Assembly: GCF_001298735.1 (NCBI RefSeq)
Contig: NZ_CYSP01000007.1
Location: forward strand, 1-64,000
DNA length: 64,000 nt
From: Propionispora sp. 2/2-37
Lineage (GTDB): Bacteria > Bacillota > Negativicutes > Propionisporales > Propionisporaceae
Direction of reading: 5' to 3'
The notes beneath the pieces were generated by a model. It was not told the origin of the DNA and ran no database searches. It saw only the letters and a list, made by a program, of their open reading frames with translations. This document shows positions 50,411 to 59,535 of this stretch, in pieces. Numbering within the stretch: position 1 is the stretch's first letter; each line of letters begins with the position of its first letter. Made by a program: the position numbers and the translations under genes.

Positions 50411-51589
50411 ATGGCGAAACGGGCCAATGGCGAAGGTACCATATGCAAACGCAAGGATGGCCTCTGGATGACGGCCGTCATCATCGGCCGGGACATCGAA
50501 ACCGGCAAACCCATCCGCAAATACTGCTACGGCAAGACCAAGGGCGAGGTACAGCAAAAAAGAGACGCCCTGCTCGAACAGAGCAAGGGGCCGGTCTTCA
50601 TTGACGCCGACAAAATCACCGTCGGCCAGTGGGTGGAAAAATGGCTGACCATCTATGCCAGGGCCAGCGTCCGGGGCAATACCTACATTGGTTATCGCTC
50701 GGTCGTCAACAACCATATTCTGCCGCTCTTAGGCCAGATTAAACTGCAAAAACTCAGGGGGATTGATATTCAAAACATGGTAAACACCATCAAAGACAAC
50801 GGCGGCGGACCGCGCCTGGCCGAACTGACCTTTGCCGTCCTGCGCGCCGCCTTAAACACAGCGTTCAACGAAGAAATCCTGCACCGGCTGCCGTTCAAAA
50901 CGGTGTCCCTGCCCAAGAAGAAGCGCCGCAAGGAATTTGTGCCCTTAAGCAGCGCCGAATGGGCGCGCCTCTTCACGACAGCCGAGGCCGACGCCGAAAT
51001 GTATGCCGCCCTGTCCCTGGAATGGGCCACCGGCATCAGCCGCTCCGAACTCTTAGGATTGAAGGGGCTAGACTTCAATTTCACCACCGACAGCGTCAGC
51101 ATCCAGCGGGCCGTCATCATCACCGACAACGGCCTGGAGCTCGACGACACCAAAACCACCGCCCGCCAGCGCGTCCTGCCCCTGCCGGAAATCACTATCC
51201 TGCAGGTCAAGCAGCACCTGGCACAACTGGCGGCAACGATCGCCGCCCATAAGCTCAATGGCCAGCCCTGGGAAGACAACAACCTGGTATTTCCCAATTC
51301 CCTCGGCAAACTCCAGGACCCGCGCAACTGGTCCAGGAAATTTAAGCGCCTGGTCAAAGCGGCCGGCGTCAATGTCACCTTTCACAAACTCCGGCACGAT
51401 CACGCCAGCCGCCTCTCGGCCAACGGCGTCAGCATCAAGGACGCCCAGTACCGGCTGGGCCACAGTACCACGCAAATGCTGCTTAATGTCTACACCCACA
51501 GGATAACCGGCGGCCAGGAACAAATCGCCTCATGGCTCAATTCTTCCTTTCCGGTCGCACCGATCACTCATGAGACACCACTTAACTGA
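50411..51589 (+). CDS. int: Site-specific tyrosine recombinase (integrase)
   Basis: 392 residues from the ATG at 50411 after AAGGTGGTG. Arm-binding domain (1-60), core-binding SAM-like domain (about 65-160, VGQWVEKWLTIYA), and catalytic domain with H-x-x-R (FHKLRHDHAS), LGHSTTQM and the tyrosine NVYTH. At the first catalytic Arg the sequence is WATGISRSELLGLKG: the usual T-G-x-R position is Ser, with Arg one residue later. Lies 110 bases from the tRNA-Arg it uses as target. Confidence 0.93.
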   Translation: MAKRANGEGTICKRKDGLWMTAVIIGRDIETGKPIRKYCYGKTKGEVQQKRDALLEQSKGPVFIDADKITVGQWVEKWLTIYARASVRGNTYIGYRSVVNNHILPLLGQIKLQKLRGIDIQNMVNTIKDNGGGPRLAELTFAVLRAALNTAFNEEILHRLPFKTVSLPKKKRRKEFVPLSSAEWARLFTTAEADAEMYAALSLEWATGISRSELLGLKGLDFNFTTDSVSIQRAVIITDNGLELDDTKTTARQRVLPLPEITILQVKQHLAQLAATIAAHKLNGQPWEDNNLVFPNSLGKLQDPRNWSRKFKRLVKAAGVNVTFHKLRHDHASRLSANGVSIKDAQYRLGHSTTQMLLNVYTHRITGGQEQIASWLNSSFPVAPITHETPLN

Positions 51590-51610
51590 CCGTTTAGAAA
51601 ATGCAGCTTC

Positions 51611-51636
51611 CGCCGCGTTGTTGTACGGTTGTTGTA
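51611..51636. repeat. Arm-type repeat copy 3 (integrase side)
   Basis: Identical 26-base copy of 27753-27778 and 27974-27999, between the integrase stop and the right attachment site. Confidence 0.65.
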
Positions 51637-51700
51637 AAGCTGCTCTGAAAACGAAAAAAAAGGCTTCACGAAATCACTCGCAAAGCCTTGATATACCTAA

Positions 51701-51777
51701 TGGCGACCCCGGCAGGATTCGAACCTGCGACCTTTTGATTCGTAGTCAAACGCTCTATCCAGCTGAGCTACGGAGTC
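51701..51777 (-). tRNA. tRNA-Arg(ACG), island integration target
   Basis: 77 nt: acceptor GACTCCG/CGGGGTC with G-U, anticodon loop CTACGAA (anticodon ACG, substrate of TadA), GGTTCGAATCC T-loop, encoded CCA. Its 3' 50 bases (51701-51750) are the right attachment copy, duplicated at 27841-27890. The integrated element restores the full tRNA. Confidence 0.97.
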
Positions 51778-52172
51778 ATCATGGTCAGCAACAGAGCTTT
51801 CTGTTAACCGACAAAAAGTATTATATCATATTCAATTATTTAGTGTCAATAAGTATCTCCAATAAAAATATCGGTCTATTTTATCTAAAAACGCACCTTT
51901 TATCCATAGGTAAGTCGTTTTTCATCCGTTTATAGGCACTAATGTCAAAAATATTAACATAAAATTAACCTCATATAACCTCTTCCTACCTGGATTAACG
52001 GTCACTGTGGAAAAGCAAACAAAAGTTGTCCACCTTTTGCACAGGTTTATCCACAAAAACAATGACGGTTTTTCGGGAAAAGTGGGTTTTTTCCACAATT
52101 GTCATTTTCATTTTTCCACTTATCCACATTTACATAGCATTTGTGAATAAAATTGTGGATAACTTGCTTAGT
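51778..52172. other. AT-rich intergenic region with DnaA boxes
   Basis: No coding frame. The left half is AT-rich; the right half holds the DnaA-box cluster listed separately. It lies between tRNA-Arg and the end of purL, outside the island. Confidence 0.6.
52047..52162. other. Cluster of DnaA boxes
   Basis: TTATCCACA at 52047-52055 and 52120-52128 (plus), TTATTCACA at 52142-52150 and TTATCCACA at 52154-52162 (minus), plus near-matches such as TTTTCCACA at 52089-52097. The boxes form two pairs facing each other. Upstream is AT-rich. Candidate chromosomal origin part or DnaA-titrating site. Confidence 0.6.
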
Positions 52173-55100
52173 TTACTTAAAGTAATCCACACCGGCAGTA
52201 AATAATTGCTGATCCTTTTTCCCGGGGACATTTTTGGCAATTTGATCGCCGATACGCTCAGAGTGCCCCATCTTTCCCAAAACCCTTCCATCAGGGCTGG
52301 TAATCGCCTCTACAGCCTGTACGGAGCCATTGGGGTTGTGTTGTATATCCATTGACGGCACTCCTGCAAAATCCACATATTGTGTAGCAATTTGTCCATT
52401 CTGTATCATCCTGGCTACAACTTCGGCGCTGGCTACAAAACGGCCTTCACCATGCGAAAGAGCAATGGTATGCACTTCGCCCAAATCCACACGGCTAAAC
52501 CACGGCGACAAAATAGATACCACCTTGGTCTTAGCCAAGCATGAAATATGTCGCCCAATGGTATTATAGGTTAAAGTCGGACACTCCGGAGTTAAGTCGC
52601 GAATTTCCCCATAGGGAACCAGCCCCAGCTTAATCAACGCCTGGAAACCGTTGCAAATTCCCAGCATTAAACCGTTCCGCTCCTTCAGCAGTTGCATAAC
52701 GGCCTCTTTTACCCGGGGATTTCTAAACAGGGTGGCGATAAATTTGCCGGAGCCGTCCGGTTCATCCCCGGCACTAAAACCACCCGGGAGCATAACGATT
52801 TGGGCTTGATTGATATACCGGACCATGGCATCTATCGATTGCTCCACAGCTGCCGGCGTCAGATTGCGGATAATTAAAGTTTCCGCCAGTCCCCCCGCCT
52901 TTTCAAACGCCCGGGCTGAATCATACTCGCAGTTTGTCCCCGGAAAAACGGGGATAAAAACCCGCGGTTTGGCAAACCGGGCAGACGGTTTATGGCGGTT
53001 ACGTCCGTTGAAAGCAATCGTCTGTACCTGCAAGTCTGCGCCTTTAGTATGAGTCGGGAAAATTTTCTCCAACGGCTGCTGCCAGGCGGCTAGTGCTTCC
53101 TTAAGCGCAATGACGGTATTATTGACACGGATCTCCGGAGTTTCCTGCGTCGTACCCAGCAATTGGTAGGAAACCTCAGCAAAAACGGCTGCGATATCCA
53201 CACCGGCAGACAATTCCAAAATAATAGAGCCGTAATCCGGAGCAAAGAGCTGCTTCATATCAATTTCACCGGCAAAGGCAAAACCAATGTTATTGCCAAA
53301 AGCCATCTTGCTGACAGCTGCGGCAATGCCTCCCCATTTCACCGTATAGGAGGAGAGCACGTGCCCCTGCCGGATAAGCCGGTTAATCTTACGGTAATTT
53401 TTATCAAGCACGCCAAAGTCCGGCAACTCATAGGCGTCTCTGGGCAGTGAAACCAGTACCACCGGATTGCCGGCATGCTTGAATTCCTGCGACACTACTT
53501 GGCCGGCCTTTACCACATTGACAGCAAAAGAAACCAGCGTCGGCGGCACATGCATATCTTTAAACGTACCGGACATGCTGTCCTTACCGCCGATTGCCGG
53601 TATGCCCAGCCGTTTTTGTGCATAGTAAGCCCCTAACAGTGCGCTGAAGGGCTTGCCCCATTTTAAACTATCCTGTCCGAGCTTTTCAAAATACTCCTGT
53701 AGTGTAAGGCGGATGGAAGAGTAATCTCCCCCTAAAGCCACAATTTTGGCAACCGATTCAATAACGGCATAAAGGGCGCCGTGAAAAGGACTCCAGGCAG
53801 CCATAGTCGGATTATAACCATAAGTCATCAACGTGGCCGTTGCTGTTTCACCCGTCAATACGGGGATTTTAGCAGCCATGCCTTCCGCCGGCGTCAGCTG
53901 GTATTTCCCGCCGAAAGGCATTAACACCGTTCCGGCACCAATGGTGCTGTCAAAACACTCTACCAGCCCTTTTTGGCTGCACACATTGAGATCGCCCAAC
54001 ATGGCCAGCCAGGCCTGCCGCACATCCGGCTGCTGCCCTGCCAGTGCCTGCGGCTGTTGCCGGAAAAAGTTTTGATCAACATCCGGAGCCGTTACGGCAA
54101 CATCGGTGAACTGGGTAACCCCATTCGTATTTAAAAAATCCCGGCAGAGATCGACAATGGGTTTGCCGCGCCATAACATCTGCAGGCGATTGGTATCGGT
54201 AACATCGGCGACGACAGTCACTTCCAGGTTTTCCGCATCGGCATACCGGCGAAATTCCTCCACATTTTCCGGTGCGATAACGACCGCCATCCGTTCCTGC
54301 GATTCCGAAATAGCCAGTTCCGTGCCGTCAAGTCCCTCGTATTTTTTAGGCACAGCATCCAGATTGATTTGCAGTCCGCCGGTCAGCTCGCCGATGGCAA
54401 CCGATACGCCGCCGGCACCAAAATCATTACAGCGTTTAATCATGGTGCTGACTTTTGCATTCCTAAACAACCGCTGCAGCTTTCTCTCCGTCGGTGCATT
54501 GCCTTTTTGGACCTCTGCACCACAGGTTGCCAGCGATTCCTCAGTATGTTCTTTGGACGACCCGGTGGCACCGCCACAGCCGTCACGGCCTGTCCGCCCA
54601 CCAAGTAATATGACCACATCGCCGGGCAGAGGCTGTTTCCGCACCACATTGCGTTTGGGAGCGGCGGCAATCACCGCACCAATTTCCATGCGCTTAGCCA
54701 CATAACCTTCATCATAAATTTCCGTCACCTGGCCGGTAGCCAGTCCAATCTGGTTGCCATAAGAACTGTATCCGGCAGCCGCTCCCAGTGTGATTTTACG
54801 CTGCGGCAGTTTGCCCGGCAACGTGTCCGCCACACTGGTGCGGGGATCACCACTGCCGGTCACGCGCATGGCCTGGTAAACATAAGACCGGCCCGACAGC
54901 GGATCGCGGATGGCGCCGCCCAGACAGGTAGCAGCGCCACCAAAAGGCTCTATCTCCGTAGGATGATTATGCGTTTCGTTTTTAAACATCACCAGCCAGT
55001 CTTCCGTTTCACCATCCACATCCACCGGGACGACGATACTGCAGGCATTGATTTCCTCCGATTCGTCCAGATCGGCCAGTTGCCCGCTGCACCGCAATTC

Positions 55101-55952
55101 TTTCATGCCAAGCACGGCAATATCCATCAGGGAAATAGCTTTCTCTTTCCCCCGGTATACCATTTCGCGGGACGTAAGGTATTCCTCATAAGCGGTTGCA
55201 ATCGGACGGGCAAAGTGTCCGTCCGCTACTTCAACCTGTTTAATATTTGTCAAAAAAGTAGTATGCCGGCAATGATCCGACCAATAGGTGTCAATCACCC
55301 GAATCTCGGTTACAGTCGGATCGCGTTTTTCGCTGTCCCGGAAATATTGCCGGCAAAATTCGAGATCAGCCAAGCTCATAGCCAATCCCAGTTCTTGACG
55401 GAAGGCTTCCAATTCCGCTGTATTTTTAGCAATAAAACCCTCAAAGATAGCCACATCGGCCGGAATGTCCGCCACCATCTCCAGGCTGTCCGGTTTCGCC
55501 AGCTGCGCTTCGCGGCATTCTACCGGATTGATGCAATACGCTTTAATGGTATTTAGATCATCCTGGGAAATATCACCCTGTAAAATAACCACTTTGGCGG
55601 ATACAACTACCGGCCGCTCCTTCTGAGTAAGCATCTGCACACATTGAGCCGCCGAATCCGCCGTTTGATCGTATTGCCCGGGCAGAAATTCCATGGCAAA
55701 GAGTTTATCCCCGGCTCCAACCGGCAGAATTTCATCATAGACATCATCTACCGTCGGCTCCGAAAAAATGGTATTGCGGGCTAGCGCATACTCTTCCTCG
55801 CTAATACCGGCCATATCATAACGATTGATCAGCCGCACTCCGCGCAGCTGTCCAATACCCAGATTTTCCTTCAGATCATGATAAAGACTTTGCGCTTCCA
55901 CCCCAAAAGGGCTTCGCTTTTCCACATAAATTCGTTTTACAGTTTGCGTCAT
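52173..55952 (-). CDS. purL: Phosphoribosylformylglycinamidine synthase, one-chain
   Basis: 1259 residues. ATP- and glutamine-dependent conversion of FGAR to FGAM in purine synthesis. Order: N-terminal linker, two AIR-synthase-type halves (YWSDHCRHTTFLTNI, FKNETHNHPTEIEPFGGAAT, then MGDL-type repeat with IPAIGGKDSMSGTF), and a C-terminal class I glutamine amidotransferase with PGTNCEYDSARAF, LPGGFSAGDEPDGSG, the nucleophile in MLGICNGFQALIKLGL and a late SHGEGRF. It thus combines what PurL/PurQ/PurS do in Bacillus. ATG after GGAGGCGG; no other pur genes adjacent. Confidence 0.95.
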   Translation of the reverse strand: MTQTVKRIYVEKRSPFGVEAQSLYHDLKENLGIGQLRGVRLINRYDMAGISEEEYALARNTIFSEPTVDDVYDEILPVGAGDKLFAMEFLPGQYDQTADSAAQCVQMLTQKERPVVVSAKVVILQGDISQDDLNTIKAYCINPVECREAQLAKPDSLEMVADIPADVAIFEGFIAKNTAELEAFRQELGLAMSLADLEFCRQYFRDSEKRDPTVTEIRVIDTYWSDHCRHTTFLTNIKQVEVADGHFARPIATAYEEYLTSREMVYRGKEKAISLMDIAVLGMKELRCSGQLADLDESEEINACSIVVPVDVDGETEDWLVMFKNETHNHPTEIEPFGGAATCLGGAIRDPLSGRSYVYQAMRVTGSGDPRTSVADTLPGKLPQRKITLGAAAGYSSYGNQIGLATGQVTEIYDEGYVAKRMEIGAVIAAAPKRNVVRKQPLPGDVVILLGGRTGRDGCGGATGSSKEHTEESLATCGAEVQKGNAPTERKLQRLFRNAKVSTMIKRCNDFGAGGVSVAIGELTGGLQINLDAVPKKYEGLDGTELAISESQERMAVVIAPENVEEFRRYADAENLEVTVVADVTDTNRLQMLWRGKPIVDLCRDFLNTNGVTQFTDVAVTAPDVDQNFFRQQPQALAGQQPDVRQAWLAMLGDLNVCSQKGLVECFDSTIGAGTVLMPFGGKYQLTPAEGMAAKIPVLTGETATATLMTYGYNPTMAAWSPFHGALYAVIESVAKIVALGGDYSSIRLTLQEYFEKLGQDSLKWGKPFSALLGAYYAQKRLGIPAIGGKDSMSGTFKDMHVPPTLVSFAVNVVKAGQVVSQEFKHAGNPVVLVSLPRDAYELPDFGVLDKNYRKINRLIRQGHVLSSYTVKWGGIAAAVSKMAFGNNIGFAFAGEIDMKQLFAPDYGSIILELSAGVDIAAVFAEVSYQLLGTTQETPEIRVNNTVIALKEALAAWQQPLEKIFPTHTKGADLQVQTIAFNGRNRHKPSARFAKPRVFIPVFPGTNCEYDSARAFEKAGGLAETLIIRNLTPAAVEQSIDAMVRYINQAQIVMLPGGFSAGDEPDGSGKFIATLFRNPRVKEAVMQLLKERNGLMLGICNGFQALIKLGLVPYGEIRDLTPECPTLTYNTIGRHISCLAKTKVVSILSPWFSRVDLGEVHTIALSHGEGRFVASAEVVARMIQNGQIATQYVDFAGVPSMDIQHNPNGSVQAVEAITSPDGRVLGKMGHSERIGDQIAKNVPGKKDQQLFTAGVDYFK

Positions 55953-55984
55953 CAGGCCGCCTCCATTACTTTACTCATTGCTAT

Positions 55985-56055
55985 CTGTCGGCTATATGTT
56001 GAACAACATAGCCGGAGTATTTCTCTACTATAGTATACTAAACAATATCGGCTTT
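55985..56055 (-). promoter_or_regulatory. purL leader hairpin
   Basis: CGGCTATGTTGTTCAACATATAGCCG stem (about 55989-56014) without T-tract, preceded on the minus strand by TATACTATAGT. Probably part of the untranslated leader; no purine-riboswitch signature was seen. Confidence 0.35.
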
Positions 56056-56158
56056 AACCGCACAGTGATTTACTTTACGGTTTTACAACTAATTCTGCAG
56101 AAGATAGGATTATCCTGCTAACGAAGGGTCTTCCGGCAAAATACCGCTCATAAATCGA

Positions 56159-56199
56159 CAAAAAAAGCGCGTACATAAGACCCTGCTTGTGTACGCGCC
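56159..56199 (-). terminator. Terminator of the CheX-like gene
   Basis: GCGCGTACACAAG...CTTATGTACGCGC followed by seven T on the minus strand. Confidence 0.88.
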
Positions 56200-56203
56200 T
56201 ACT

Positions 56204-57013
56204 TTACAGTTTGCTGACAATACCTAAAATGAGTTCGATCCTACCCAAACGCAGTGTTAACGGAATGCGGTAGCCTTTCGTATTCTGCAGGCTCCCGCCC
56301 TTTTCTGTGCAGGGGCTCTTCAGGTCCAGTTCCAGTCCCTGGTCAGATGCATTGACGCAATAGATACCGTTGACCAGATTTAAAAATTCGGCAACACTGT
56401 CCTTAGCCAGCTCATCAATTCCCGTCAAATTTTCCTGACTGTAACACCGGGCGATCTCTAATAAACTGCCGTCATTCAGTAAAAGCCCGGTAACTAGCTG
56501 TTTCTGTCCGACCGCCCGCTGAGTGACAAACCAGAGATGATCCGTAATATCCAAATCGTCAAAAGACACTCCGGCACCGACCAGCGGGAATTCATCCAAG
56601 AACCGCACCATATTGCGGGCCAAAAGCGACGTATAGTTCGTATACCACTCTCGTTCCCCGCCGGCTTCCGGAATTTGGAGCGCAGCAGCAAGCAGGTCAT
56701 CCATATCCGCCGTCATTATTTCCTGCCCTTTTTTCACTGAAAGACGATTGTCCCGCTTGTATTCTTCCAGCACCTGCTGCATTTGCGAGAGATTCAGGTA
56801 GCCTTTATCCAGAATGGCCTGGCTGAGGTATAGCTGCCTGGAATCTTGCAGTGTCAGTAACTCCTGTATCTGCCCTGACGCCAGATATCCCTTTTCCTCG
56901 GCAATTTCACCAAAACGCTTATCCCTGCTGCGCTGCAGTTCATGAATTTCCTCTACCTGAGCAGCCGTCAGCATTCCGGAATTCATTGCCAGCACACCCA
57001 GTTTGGGCCGCAC
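56204..57013 (-). CDS. Chemotaxis CheX-like protein with helical N-terminal repeats
   Basis: 269 residues; start GTG at 57013, with GAAGGA about 10 bases upstream. The first 100 residues hold two similar helical units (LGVLAMNSGMLTAAQVEEIH and QAILDKGYLNLSQMQQVLEE), resembling GspE/MshEN-type modules that bind c-di-GMP or mediate protein contacts. Residues 130-269 resemble the CheC/CheX phosphatase fold (VAEFLNLVNGIYCVNASDQG), although the usual E-x2-N pair is only partly visible as E-F-L-N. Possible phospho-receiver phosphatase; the rich set of receiver proteins nearby fits. Confidence 0.55.
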   Translation of the reverse strand: MRPKLGVLAMNSGMLTAAQVEEIHELQRSRDKRFGEIAEEKGYLASGQIQELLTLQDSRQLYLSQAILDKGYLNLSQMQQVLEEYKRDNRLSVKKGQEIMTADMDDLLAAALQIPEAGGEREWYTNYTSLLARNMVRFLDEFPLVGAGVSFDDLDITDHLWFVTQRAVGQKQLVTGLLLNDGSLLEIARCYSQENLTGIDELAKDSVAEFLNLVNGIYCVNASDQGLELDLKSPCTEKGGSLQNTKGYRIPLTLRLGRIELILGIVSKL

Positions 57014-57137
57014 CGACCATAAATCCTTCTCTCTCCCTCCAGCACAGCGGCTGCCTGCATTTTTCCGTTATATGCTTCTACACTGGCAGAGTGAATCCTG
57101 TCACGCCCAGCTAAAAATAACAAATTATTAACATAAA

Positions 57138-57163
57138 AAGAGACAGCATTCGCTGTCTCTTTT
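57138..57163 (-). terminator. Terminator of mdh
   Basis: AAAAGAGACAGC...GCTGTCTCTTTT hairpin with T-run, 16 bases past the mdh stop. Confidence 0.88.
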
Positions 57164-57178
57164 CCGGTAAAGAAAGGA

Positions 57179-58117
57179 TTAGATAACTTTCATTTCTTTT
57201 AATACGTTATTCATATTGCGTACAGCCTCAGCACTCTTATTGAATGCCGCCTGTTCTTCCGCATTCAGTTTATAGTCAACAACTTTTTCCCAGCCGTCTT
57301 TACCCAGAATAACCGGTACGCCCAGGCAAATATCGCTTTGTCCGTATTCGCCGTCCAAAGCTACGCAACAAGGATAAATTTTCTTTTCATCCAGCACAAT
57401 GGCTTTCACCAGCGCACCGCAGGAAGCACCGGGAGCATACCAGGCGGAAGTACCCAGCAATTTGGTCAGGGTAGCACCGCCTACCATGGTATCGGCCGCT
57501 ACTTTTTGCAATGTTGCTGCGTCTAATAATTCGGAAATACGGATACCCTGATATGTAGCAAAACGTGTTAACGGAATCATGGTGGTATCGCCATGTCCGC
57601 CGATTACGAAGCCCTGCACGTCAGTAGCCGGACGTTGCAATGCTTCACTCAGATAATATTTGAAACGGGAGCTGTCCAGAATGCCGCCCATACCGATTAC
57701 GCGGTTCTTCGGCAGTCCAAGTGCTTTATACGCCAGATAAGTCATAGTATCCATCGGATTGCTGATCACCACGATGATGGCGTCCGGAGAATATTTCAAA
57801 ATGTTGTCGGCTACGCCCTTAACGATACCGGCATTGGTACCGATCAGGTCTTCACGGCTCATACCCGGTTTACGGGGAATACCTGAAGTAATTACAACAA
57901 CGCCGGAACCGGCAGTTTTGCTATAATCATTGGTGCTGCCAATGACACGGGTGTTAAAACCCAAAGTCGTGGCAGTCTGCATAATATCCATGGCTTTGCC
58001 TTCCGCTACGCCCTCTTTAATATCCAGCAATACAAGTTCACTGGCAAGTCCTTGTTGTACAATGACATTTGCACAAGTCGCGCCAACGTTGCCAGCGCCA
58101 ACTACTGTAATTTTCAT
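57179..58117 (-). CDS. mdh: Malate dehydrogenase (NAD)
   Basis: 312 residues. N-terminal NAD fold VVGAGNVGATCANVI, then GIPRKPGMSREDL (substrate-loop arginines that mark malate over lactate), VISNPMDTMTYL, GMGGILDSSRFKYYL and the active-site His in GGHGDTTMIP. Interconverts malate and oxaloacetate for the reductive TCA branch. ATG after TAGGAGGATG. Own terminator downstream. Confidence 0.96.
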   Translation of the reverse strand: MKITVVGAGNVGATCANVIVQQGLASELVLLDIKEGVAEGKAMDIMQTATTLGFNTRVIGSTNDYSKTAGSGVVVITSGIPRKPGMSREDLIGTNAGIVKGVADNILKYSPDAIIVVISNPMDTMTYLAYKALGLPKNRVIGMGGILDSSRFKYYLSEALQRPATDVQGFVIGGHGDTTMIPLTRFATYQGIRISELLDAATLQKVAADTMVGGATLTKLLGTSAWYAPGASCGALVKAIVLDEKKIYPCCVALDGEYGQSDICLGVPVILGKDGWEKVVDYKLNAEEQAAFNKSAEAVRNMNNVLKEMKVI

Positions 58118-58320
58118 GTTGTCATCATCCTCCTAAATGTTTGTTCCCTAAATGTTTGTACCTTTTATATGTAATTATACATCCTTTTTTATTTTTTATC
58201 ATCCCTTTTATCAAAAGAATGTGAAAAAAAATACGTTCCTTCCAACTGCCTAAAATGACGGCTGGAGGACAACATGGTATAATAACGGTATTCATATCTA
58301 TATATGAACAGAGGTATATC

Positions 58321-59019
58321 ATGACACATCCTGCCACCCGTATCCGCGAAATCGACCTCCTGCGATCCTTTGCCATCTTTTTAATGACGGTATTTCATGC
58401 CGTATTCGATCTGGCGGTTTTTTATGAATACGATTTTGAGTATGATAGCGGTTTTTGGTATTATATCGGCAAAACCTCCGCCATACTCTTTATCCTGGTT
58501 TCGGGAGTCAGCACGACCCTGGGCCGCCACAGCCTGCGCCGGGGTTTCGTCGTATTGTCCGCCGGTTTTGTTGTCACGGCTGTTACCTACTGGCTCAGTC
58601 CGGCCGACTTTATTGTTTTCGGGATACTGCAGCTGCTGGGAACCAGCATGTTGACCTATCCCTGGCTAAAAAAACTGCCTCCAGGGTATTTACTGCTGTT
58701 AGCCTGCCTGATCTTTCCGGCAGGGTATTGGGCTGCCAATCATCAAACTGCCTTTCCCCAGCTGATTCCCTTCGGATTTACCCCTCCGTCATTTTCCTCT
58801 CTGGACTACTACCCGCTACTGCCCTGGTATAGTGTCTACCTGCTCGGAGTTTGGACAGGCAAATGCTTCTATTCCGATAGACAGCCCCTCTGCAAGCTTC
58901 CGGAGAACCGCATCAGCTTCTTTCTGGAAACCATCGGCCGTCATTCTCTGCTCTTCTATCTGCTGCACCAGCCGATACTGCTGGCATTATTGTATCTGCT
59001 GCATGGAAAGCCGGGCTAA
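58321..59019 (+). CDS. DUF1624 (heparan-alpha-glucosaminide N-acetyltransferase-like) membrane protein
   Basis: 232 residues from the ATG at 58321 with AGAGG upstream. Seven or so transmembrane segments. The first has the family's R-I-R-E-I-D-L-L-R-S-F-A-I pattern and FHAVFDLAVF with a conserved His. Other signs: VSGVSTTLGR, FGILQLLGTSML and RHSLLFYLLHQPILLALL near the end. These proteins are acyltransferase-3-like; substrate unknown. Convergent with the CheY-like gene. Confidence 0.83.
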   Translation: MTHPATRIREIDLLRSFAIFLMTVFHAVFDLAVFYEYDFEYDSGFWYYIGKTSAILFILVSGVSTTLGRHSLRRGFVVLSAGFVVTAVTYWLSPADFIVFGILQLLGTSMLTYPWLKKLPPGYLLLLACLIFPAGYWAANHQTAFPQLIPFGFTPPSFSSLDYYPLLPWYSVYLLGVWTGKCFYSDRQPLCKLPENRISFFLETIGRHSLLFYLLHQPILLALLYLLHGKPG

Positions 59020-59053
59020 CCCGCTGTGCAAAAAAACACCGTCAGTCTGAACC

Positions 59054-59095
59054 AAGTAAACCATGCGGTTGCCACCATACGCATGGTTTTACTTA
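59054..59095. terminator. Bidirectional terminator
   Basis: AAGTAAACCATGCG...CGCATGGTTTTACTT between the two convergent genes. Confidence 0.75.
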
Positions 59096-59488
59096 TACCT
59101 CCAAGCCCAGTTGCCGCATAACCTCAATCAGCTTTTCTGCATTGACCGGCTTGGCTGCATACGCTTCACAACCTTTATCAAATGAATGGTGTACATACTC
59201 TGCATCATGTAAAGCGGTTATCATAATAACCCTGGCTTTATTTTCCTCCGAAACACCTTTTTGTTTTTCCAGATCACGAATGGCCTGCAATGCCTGCAAC
59301 CCATCCACCTTGGGCATCATAATATCCAGACAGATCAGATCATACGGAGTTCCCATATCCCAGGCCATCATAAAAGCCTCTACCGCTTCGATTCCGTTTA
59401 CAGTAAGATCGCATTCGCCATAAGGCGATAATAGTTTATCCAGATATTTACGGCTGGCAAGATCATCCTCGGCTATTAATATGCGCAT
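59093..59488 (-). CDS. CheY-like response regulator
   Basis: 131 residues, receiver domain only: LIAEDDLASRKYL (acidic pair), LICLDIMMPKVDGL with the phospho-acceptor Asp, IMITALHDA (Thr) and AAKPVNAEKL (Lys). No output domain. Last gene of the cheR-cheB-hybrid kinase run, 47 bases after the kinase; it may take phosphate from the kinase's Hpt domain. Confidence 0.92.
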   Translation of the reverse strand: MRILIAEDDLASRKYLDKLLSPYGECDLTVNGIEAVEAFMMAWDMGTPYDLICLDIMMPKVDGLQALQAIRDLEKQKGVSEENKARVIMITALHDAEYVHHSFDKGCEAYAAKPVNAEKLIEVMRQLGLEV

Positions 59489-59535
59489 AACGACACCTCT
59501 CTTCTATACATTTATCCCGTACAATGCTCTCTTCG

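Larger units (their letters stand above)
27841..51750. mobile_element. Integrative element (genomic island) in tRNA-Arg(ACG)
   Basis: About 23.9 kb bounded by identical 50-bp tRNA-derived repeats. The right end has integrase, arm-domain protein, repressor, excisionase-like protein, a replication-type HTH protein and SSB. Cargo includes a methylase/Vsr/nuclease/GHKL defence-like module, a Gabija-like pair, two type I toxin loci, an Lnt-like enzyme and an amidase. No relaxase, conjugation, capsid or terminase genes were recognised, so it is an IME or satellite-like element rather than a complete phage or conjugative element. Confidence 0.88.

Noticed and set aside
49810..50520. 236-codon minus-strand ORF over the repressor/integrase junction
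   Set aside because: No ribosome site, no domain, and overlaps three better genes.
54106..54705. 199-codon ORF opposite purL
   Set aside because: Antisense shadow of purL; Ser/Pro-rich artefact.
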